NCBI RefSeq assembly: GCF_001514195.1
Contig: NZ_KQ948743.1
Coordinates: 85,941-149,940, forward strand
DNA length: 64,000 nucleotides
DNA from: Streptomyces griseorubiginosus
GTDB lineage: Bacteria > Actinomycetota > Actinomycetes > Streptomycetales > Streptomycetaceae
Reading direction: 5' to 3'
Each line of letters starts with the position of its first letter. Within the stretch, counting starts at the first letter, position 1. The translations under genes and the position numbers were made by a program. This document shows, in pieces, positions 59,239 through 64,000 of the stretch. The notes under the pieces were generated by a model. It was not told the origin of the DNA. It did no database searches and saw nothing but the letters and a program-made list of their open reading frames with translations.

Positions 59239-60132
59239 ATGAGCCACATGGACCTCGATATGCGCCGGGTGCGCTACTTCGTGGCCGTGGCGGAGGAGTG
59301 CAGCTTCGTTCGCGCAGCGAGCCGCCTGTACATGACCCAGCCCGCACTCAGCCGGCAGATCCGGGCGTTGGAGGAAGACCTCGGTGTCGTGCTCTTCCTG
59401 CGGGACCGACAGGGCACCGTGCTGACGCGGGCGGGACACCAACTGCTGGAGGACGCACGGCCGATGCTGGCGATGTCCCAGGCCGTGCAGCAGCGGGTGC
59501 GGATGGCGAACCGCGAGGTCAACCACTTCGCCGTCGGCTTCATGCCAGGCATCGTCGTCACCCCCATCGTGCGGGAGTTCGCGGCGATGGCACCACAGCT
59601 CGAGATCGAGGTCGTGCACACCTCGATCAGCGACCAGGTCGACTTCCTGATCGACGGCCGGGTCGACGTCTGCTACGTACGGCTGCCCCTGCCGGAGGGC
59701 ATGCTCGAAGTGGTTCCGCTCTTTCCGGAGCCCCGGGTGGTGGCCCTGCCGCGCGCACACCCGTGCGCGGAGCTCAAGGCGGTGCACGTCGAGGACCTGC
59801 GGGACATGGTCCTGTTGCAGGACCCGCAGGACGTCCCGGAGTGGCGCGGGCGTCTGCCGCGCGCGACCCTCGCGCAGCGGACGGATGCCGGGCGGTTTCC
59901 GGTGACGATCGAGGAGTGTCTGGAGGGGGTCGCCTCCGGTGCCGGCTGCTACGTCATGCCGGCCGGGATAGCCGGCTTCTACCGCCGTGACGACATCGCC
60001 TACCTGACCCTCGAGGGTGTCGCGCCGCGCATGGTCGCCCTGGCGTACAGCAAGCACCGGAGCATGCCCGAGCTGAACCAGTTCGCCGAACTCTCCCGCC
60101 GCATGCTTGGCCCGGGACCGGAGTCGGAGTGA
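59239..60132 (+). CDS. LysR-family regulator
   Basis: A 297-residue LysR protein. MRRVRYFVAVAEECSFVRAASRLYMTQPALSRQIRALEEDLGVVLFLRDRQ (in parts, from residue 8) is the DNA-binding domain. The effector domain includes FAVGFMPGIVVTPIVREFAAMAPQLEIEVV. ATG 59239 (or 59248) is preferred to the in-frame start at 59170, because a perfect palindrome lies between them. Upstream is the catalase-fold gene on the same strand; downstream is the toxin-antitoxin pair. Its target is not clear. Confidence 0.88.
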   Translation: MSHMDLDMRRVRYFVAVAEECSFVRAASRLYMTQPALSRQIRALEEDLGVVLFLRDRQGTVLTRAGHQLLEDARPMLAMSQAVQQRVRMANREVNHFAVGFMPGIVVTPIVREFAAMAPQLEIEVVHTSISDQVDFLIDGRVDVCYVRLPLPEGMLEVVPLFPEPRVVALPRAHPCAELKAVHVEDLRDMVLLQDPQDVPEWRGRLPRATLAQRTDAGRFPVTIEECLEGVASGAGCYVMPAGIAGFYRRDDIAYLTLEGVAPRMVALAYSKHRSMPELNQFAELSRRMLGPGPESE

Positions 60133-60407
60133 CACCTGGCGCAGGCTGCCCCGGCAGTGGCCCCGTCGCGAGTGCACCAACGCCGGTTCCTTCTCCGATG
60201 CCTGTCCTGAGGTGGTGCCGGGACAGGCACGGTTTGCCCTGGAGAACGTGGGGCTGTCGGTAGGGCGTGGTCATTCGGAGCGGGAGCCAGCCTCCAGCCT
60301 GCCCTCGCCCCCCCCAGGCCGAGCAGGCTGCCGCTATCTGCGTCTCCCGCACCCGGTCGAGAACCGGCATCCCTGTGTCGAGAAGAAGGTCCCTGTCGAC
60401 CGTGCCC

Positions 60408-60785
60408 TCAGAGCTTCCAGGAACGCAGCCGGTCGGCGACCTCAGGAACGCGCAGGCCGGTGTCTCGGATATTTCGCACGAGGTCGGACAGGGCACCGTA
60501 GGGCGGGTCGATTCCCTCACCGGACTGGTCCATGTACTGGGCGGCGATGAACGCCGCGTAGAGGCTGTTGCGGTGCGGAAGCGGCTCCAGGCGCACGATG
60601 GTGTGCATGAGTGCGGCTGCCCGCCAGGCAGCGTCCGGGTCCGCGGCCTGGAGTGTGGGCAGCTTGGTCTTGTGCCGGGCCACGGCGGCGACGAGAGCGG
60701 AGTAGTCGGTGACCGACATGTCGTCGGAGCCGAGCGCGGTCTCCTGGACATCGAGGAGCCAGGAGACGTCGACGTACAGGTGCAT
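60408..60785 (-). CDS. Doc-like toxin of a toxin-antitoxin pair
   Basis: A 125-residue protein of the Doc-related toxin group common in Streptomyces: YVDVSWLLDVQE start, TDYSALVAAVARHKTKLPTLQAADPDAAWRAAALMHTIVRLEPLPHRNSLYAAFIAAQYM (in parts) and GIDPPYGALSDLVRNIRD. The classic Fic/Doc motif HPFxxGNKR reads LEPLPHRNSLYA, so the catalytic His is missing at its usual place, as in the whole divergent subgroup that I recall. ATG 60785 overlaps the antitoxin stop by one base (TGATG), showing coupled translation. Confidence 0.7.
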   Translation of the reverse strand: MHLYVDVSWLLDVQETALGSDDMSVTDYSALVAAVARHKTKLPTLQAADPDAAWRAAALMHTIVRLEPLPHRNSLYAAFIAAQYMDQSGEGIDPPYGALSDLVRNIRDTGLRVPEVADRLRSWKL

Positions 60786-61024
60786 CAGGCCGCGGCGCTC
60801 CCGCCGGGGCGCTGGGACGGAGGCACCTCGTCGGGGAAGGCGTCGTCGAACTCGTCGCGCAGCCGGTCGGACCAGCTGCTCGCTCCCGCGATGAACTGCT
60901 TGCGCTGCATCTCCCGGACACCGAGGTCGTGCAGGTACTGCTTGAGGCTCTTGCCCTCGGCGGCGGCGGCCGCTCGCACGCCTTCGAGCTCCTCGTCGGT
61001 GAAGGACACGTTCAGGGATGGCAT
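60785..61024 (-). CDS. Ribbon-helix-helix-like antitoxin
   Basis: A 79-residue protein. PSLNVSFTDEELEGVRAAAAAEGKSLKQYLHDLGVREM is a ribbon-helix-helix-like beginning (strand NVSFT, then two helices), followed by an acidic Asp/Glu-rich tail DRLRDEFDDAFPDEV that would cover the toxin. It precedes the Doc-like gene with a one-base overlap. A perfect palindrome ends 9 bp upstream of its ATG, the usual site for self-repression. Confidence 0.75.
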   Translation of the reverse strand: MPSLNVSFTDEELEGVRAAAAAEGKSLKQYLHDLGVREMQRKQFIAGASSWSDRLRDEFDDAFPDEVPPSQRPGGSAAA

Positions 61025-61032
61025 ACCCGAAG

Positions 61033-61049
61033 GGTACCTACTAGGTACC
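61033..61049. promoter_or_regulatory. Antitoxin operator palindrome
   Basis: GGTACCTA (61033-61040), C, TAGGTACC (61042-61049): perfect 8-bp arms directly before the antitoxin start at 61024. The embedded TAGTAGGTA recalls RHH antitoxin sites, and the AT-rich centre may be part of the promoter. Confidence 0.7.
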
Positions 61050-61192
61050 GGATTTCACCAGCAGCCGTCTTGAAGACGCAGCCGTCACGATCCCGCGACC
61101 GCGCTCCCCGGAGGAAGCGCGGGAACGGGCACCGTGGATGACACTGAACGGCGCGAGAGGTCCTGTCCGCGACGACGAACCCCGCCGACCCG

Positions 61193-62473
61193 TCAGTGAC
61201 GCTGCCTCGCCGCCATCCACTGCCAGACTTGGGTTCCGTTCATGCTGGGGTCGTTGCGGGCGACATAGATCCACGACCAGTGGCCGTCGAACTGGCGGCC
61301 GTTCCACACCACGTGGTCGTAGAGCGTCATCAGTGAACCGGGGATCATGTCGTGCGCGTGCACGGTGTTGGCCTGCGGGTCCACGGTCGTGTCGTCGCGT
61401 GAGGTGACGAGCCAGGTGGGGGTACTGATCCGGGCCAGGTCGCTGTCGGGGATCAGGGGCGCACCGCCGGGCGGGAACGAGCCCACGACGCCGCAGACCG
61501 GCACCGATGCGGCGAACAGAGTGGGGTAGACCGTGGTCATCTTCAGGCTCATGTAGCCGCCGTTGCTGCATCCGGCGACGTAGATCCGGTCGCGGTCGAT
61601 GTGGGATCGGCGGGTGACGTCGCTGATGATCTCGTGGATGAGCGGGGCGAAGCGGGGGCCGTCCTCCATCCAGTACGAGGTGCTCTGCGGGGCGAGGACG
61701 TAGGCGCCGTCGAAGATGCGCTGCTCCTCGGGGGTGGCGAAGCCCAGGGCGCCACGGTTGGCGCGCAGGGTGGTCTGGTTGTCGTAGTAGTCGTTGGGCA
61801 GCGAGGCGCCCTCGCCTCCGCCGTGCAGCCACACGATCAGCGGGCGCTTCTTGTGCCGGGACGGGTGGGGGGCGGTGGGCGAGTACAGCCGGTACTTCAT
61901 GCCCGAGCCGGAGACGTGCGAGCTGAAGGCGTCCACCTCGGGGTCCGACAGGCGCGGGTCCTGAACGAAGTCGTCGATGACGATCGTCCGGTGGTTGCGT
62001 AAGGGGATCGGGGTGTGCTGAGTGAGGGTGTAGACGAGGTCGAGCATCACGTTGCGGCCGGCGCGCGCCAGGTAGCCGAGCGTGCCGCCCCCGGTCTGGC
62101 CCTCGCCGTGACTCAGGTCGAGCACGAGGTCGCCGCGGTGGTCGAGCCGAACCGCGGTCACGGTTCGGTCGAGGTCGTACTCGCCGAAGATGATGTCGTC
62201 CGGGGCGACGGGAAACGGGCTGGTGGCTTTGGCGTGCACGCCGAAGATGCCGGTGGTCAGGCCGGACGGGTCGATCGGGCCGAGCTTGGACGTCCTGAGA
62301 GTGAGCGACGTGACCTGTTCTCCCCCGTCGAGGACCTGGGCGTTCAGGGTGAATCTCACGCTGGTGGTCGCACGGTCGTCTGCGTACGCGGCAACGCCGG
62401 GCAGGGACAGACCGGCAGCGCCGACGCCAGCTCCGGCGGCCAGGACGGTGCGACGGCTGATACGTGGTGCCAT
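61193..62473 (-). CDS. Tat-exported alpha/beta hydrolase (prolyl-oligopeptidase/PHB-depolymerase-like)
   Basis: A 426-residue exported esterase. The N-terminus MAPRISRRTVLAAGAGVGAAGLSLPGV is a twin-arginine signal (SRRTVLAAG), and ATG 62473 has AAGGAG before it. Residues about 40-190 are a beta-rich Ig-like esterase N-domain (VRFTLNAQVLDGG; VTAVRLDHRGDLVLDLS). The catalytic domain starts near MKYRLYSP, with PLIVWLHGGGEG, the nucleophile Ser in VAGCSNGGYMSLKMT, Asp in VTSRDDTTVDP and His in FDGHWSWIYVAR. It resembles esterases that act on bulky polymers or acetylated carbohydrates. Substrate unknown. Confidence 0.85.
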   Translation of the reverse strand: MAPRISRRTVLAAGAGVGAAGLSLPGVAAYADDRATTSVRFTLNAQVLDGGEQVTSLTLRTSKLGPIDPSGLTTGIFGVHAKATSPFPVAPDDIIFGEYDLDRTVTAVRLDHRGDLVLDLSHGEGQTGGGTLGYLARAGRNVMLDLVYTLTQHTPIPLRNHRTIVIDDFVQDPRLSDPEVDAFSSHVSGSGMKYRLYSPTAPHPSRHKKRPLIVWLHGGGEGASLPNDYYDNQTTLRANRGALGFATPEEQRIFDGAYVLAPQSTSYWMEDGPRFAPLIHEIISDVTRRSHIDRDRIYVAGCSNGGYMSLKMTTVYPTLFAASVPVCGVVGSFPPGGAPLIPDSDLARISTPTWLVTSRDDTTVDPQANTVHAHDMIPGSLMTLYDHVVWNGRQFDGHWSWIYVARNDPSMNGTQVWQWMAARQRH

Positions 62474-62683
62474 GCGGACTCCTTGTTGGGGGTTCGGAGG
62501 CTTCACCACGACCGGTTCGCGCCGAACTCGGCGGCGCGCCACCGAGAAGCACGAGCGGTCGACCCCGGTTTCCGAGGCACACCCGACCAGATCTCTGTCG
62601 GTGGCAATAGTCAAGAGTCAGACAGGGCTGACACCGCCACAACTGCCCCAGGACGACGGCCAATCGGTCAGGTCGCCGGGCGA

Positions 62684-63427
62684 TCACCACTCGATGGGGC
62701 CGAGCCGATCCGTGAAGGTCCCGCTCGGGCCGTCGGGGTCCAGCAGCGCCAGGCGAACGATCGAATCGGTGCCCTCGGTCACGGTCAGTTGGCCCATGTT
62801 GTTGTTCATGTCGGTGGCCGCGAAGGTGCGGTTCACCACTTCCCCGGGGGTGGCGGCATTGAACTTGATGTCCGGGAACGCCTGCGCGTAGCGGACGGTG
62901 AGCATGTTCAGCGCCGCCTTGGAGGAGCTGTAGGCGAGCTCGTGCATCTTCGAGACCGGCTGCTCCGGATCGGTCACCACGGAGAACGCCCCGACCGCGC
63001 TGGACACCATCACCACCCGCGGGTGGTCGGCGGCCTGCAACAGCGGCAGGAAGGCATGGGTGACGCGGATCGGACCGTAGACGTTGGTGTCGTAGACGGC
63101 GTGGACCTCGGCGACGGTCGCCTGGGCGGGATGGATCGCGTGGCCGCCCGCGCCGGCGTTGTTGATCAGGACGTCCAGCCGGTCGGTGTGCGTGCGGACC
63201 AGTTCCTCCGCGGTGGCCACGGACTCGTCCGAGGTGACGTCGAGCGGGACCAGGACGACGTCGATGCCGTCGGCGGCCAGCTTCTCGACGGCCTCGCGGC
63301 CCCGGCCCTCGTCCCGGGAGCCGAGGAACACCTTCCATCCCAATTTTCCGAGACGGCGGGCGGCCTCGCGGCCCAGGCCCTTGTTCGCGCCGGTGATCAG
63401 GACTGTGGACTGCTTCGTGTCGGTCAT
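62684..63427 (-). CDS. Short-chain dehydrogenase/reductase
   Basis: A 247-residue classical SDR. TVLITGANKGLGREAA (cofactor site), LINNAGAGG, MVSSAVGAFS and the active-site YSSSKAALN (Tyr/Lys) are present, followed by FNAATPGEVVN. Arg in FLGSRDEGRGRE after the second strand favours NADPH. GGGGGC lies upstream of ATG 63427. It is a stand-alone gene divergent from nothing obvious; the 342-bp gap to the rpmJ2-like gene holds no gene that I can support. Confidence 0.88.
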   Translation of the reverse strand: MTDTKQSTVLITGANKGLGREAARRLGKLGWKVFLGSRDEGRGREAVEKLAADGIDVVLVPLDVTSDESVATAEELVRTHTDRLDVLINNAGAGGHAIHPAQATVAEVHAVYDTNVYGPIRVTHAFLPLLQAADHPRVVMVSSAVGAFSVVTDPEQPVSKMHELAYSSSKAALNMLTVRYAQAFPDIKFNAATPGEVVNRTFAATDMNNNMGQLTVTEGTDSIVRLALLDPDGPSGTFTDRLGPIEW

Positions 63428-63715
63428 GCCCCCAAGACACCGCTCCCCTCGTTCCCGTGACACGGTGTGAGCGGCATCACATCACGGGAGTTCATGCGCA
63501 CGTTCTCCTGCGCGACGACCAGCGGCGTACCGAGCTGCCGGTGTGCGGCGGGCCGGGTCCATCCCGTCGAGTTCCCGGGCGTAAGTGGGGACGCGACCAC
63601 AGAATCGCCGGCCACGAATGCCGGCCCACGGCCACAGGCCGGCCCGTCACGGTCGAGACGCATGATCTGCCCGGCCAGGTCGACGCTTCAGCCACGGCCA
63701 TGCCGTGAAACACGA

Positions 63716-63745
63716 GGCCCGGCTCCGCGTGTGCGGTGCCGGGCC
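63716..63745. terminator. Hairpin downstream of rpmJ2
   Basis: GGCCCGGC (63716-63723) and GCCGGGCC (63738-63745), 25 bp past the rpmJ2 stop on the minus strand. Confidence 0.5.
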
Positions 63746-63769
63746 GGGTGAGGGTGCTGCGCGGGGGCG

Positions 63770-63892
63770 TCAGCCCTGGCGTGCCTTGAAGCGCGGGTCC
63801 TTCTTGTTGATCACCAAGGTCACGCCACGCCTGCGCACCACCTGGGCGCCGGGCTTGGTCTTCAGCGAGCGCAGGGACTTGCGTACCTTCAT
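63770..63892 (-). CDS. rpmJ2: Ribosomal protein L36, zinc-free paralogue
   Basis: A 40-residue basic protein, MKVRKSLRSLKTKPGAQVV continuing to RRRGVTLVINKKDPRFKARQG. It matches type-B L36, which lacks the four zinc-binding Cys/His residues of the usual RpmJ. In Streptomyces such C-minus paralogues are repressed by Zur and made under zinc starvation, replacing the zinc-bound copies. AAGGAGG is upstream of the ATG. The gene just upstream ends like L31 type B, so a Zur-controlled operon probably continues past the right edge. Confidence 0.93.
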   Translation of the reverse strand: MKVRKSLRSLKTKPGAQVVRRRGVTLVINKKDPRFKARQG

Positions 63893-63938
63893 AGCGGCCT
63901 CCTTGCCGGGCCTTGCAGGGTTCGGACGGCTCGGGCCG

Positions 63939-64000
63939 TCAGGGACGGGCGGGAGCGGTACGGCCGTAGCGCCGCTCGAAGCGCTCCACTCGGCCCGCCG
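63939..64000 (-). CDS. rpmE2: Ribosomal protein L31 type B, C-terminal fragment (cut by the window edge)
   Basis: Only 19 codons and the stop are inside the window; they read AGRVERFERRYGRTAPARP. The block GRVxRFERRYG is the C-terminus of type-B L31 in actinobacteria, which lacks the zinc-binding Cys. It precedes rpmJ2 by 46 bp on the same strand, as in zinc-starvation ribosomal operons. Confidence 0.7.
   Translation of the reverse strand, partial: AGRVERFERRYGRTAPARP

Overview
The window is a high-GC actinobacterial chromosome segment, almost certainly Streptomyces. Support for this comes from strong GC bias in third codon positions, many GTG starts, a SapA-like spore-associated protein, several ricin-repeat secreted enzymes, a DasR-like site in front of a chitinase, and a zinc-independent ribosomal protein paralogue at the right edge. 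It reads as an accessory or catabolic region: regulators, secreted hydrolases, transporters and decayed insertion sequences. No tRNA, rRNA, CRISPR array or large biosynthetic assembly line was seen.

Layout, left to right. 1-3.2 kb: a three-gene ureide/biuret-type unit (biuret-hydrolase-like cysteine hydrolase, NCS2 permease, AtzH/HpxZ-like protein). 3.9-6.6 kb: two secreted ricin-lectin proteins, one with a ThuA-like domain and one a GH18 chitinase with a DasR-like operator. 7.2-10.8 kb: a DUF3253 protein, a LuxR regulator and a close homologue of type I PET hydrolases/cutinases preceded by three 20-bp tandem repeats. 12-21.7 kb: an MFS transporter, a LysR regulator and a seven-gene aromatic meta-cleavage set (two FAH-fold hydrolases, cyclase-family hydrolase, FAD monooxygenase, amidohydrolase/decarboxylase, extradiol dioxygenase, SDR), mostly with stop/start overlaps.

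21.7-27.2 kb: a coupled SMI1/KNR4 mini-operon, a transglutaminase-like protein, a DUF6232 membrane protein whose C-terminal Gly/Asn/His motif is echoed at the N-terminus of the overlapping next gene (possible amyloid-type signalling pair), a frameshifted IS5-type element, and a DUF6461-Lsr2 protein. 27.2-37.2 kb: a LacI-controlled sugar-uptake and glycosidase cluster (three copies of one palindromic operator, ABC binding protein, two permeases, a cytoplasmic glycosidase and a 1063-residue modular secreted glycosidase) ending in a strong terminator.

37-47 kb: LysR/NmrA divergent pair, an isochorismatase-like protein without the catalytic cysteine, a decayed IS21 element (istA deleted, istB frameshifted), a PAS-GAF-SpoIIE-HATPase phosphatase and a small lysozyme-like protein. 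47-51 kb: a LysR-controlled FAD monooxygenase, alpha/beta hydrolase and FMN reductase with zinc ribbon. 51-63.4 kb: TetR/NmrA pair, SapA-like protein, Lrp/M20 peptidase pair, beta-lactamase-fold hydrolase, secreted alpha/beta hydrolase, catalase-fold protein, LysR, a Doc-like toxin-antitoxin pair with its own palindrome, a Tat-exported esterase and an SDR. 63.8-64 kb: rpmJ2 and the 3' end of a probable rpmE2.

Starts were moved inward wherever a ribosome binding site, signal peptide or domain boundary argued for it. All functions are inferred by reading motifs; no database search was run.
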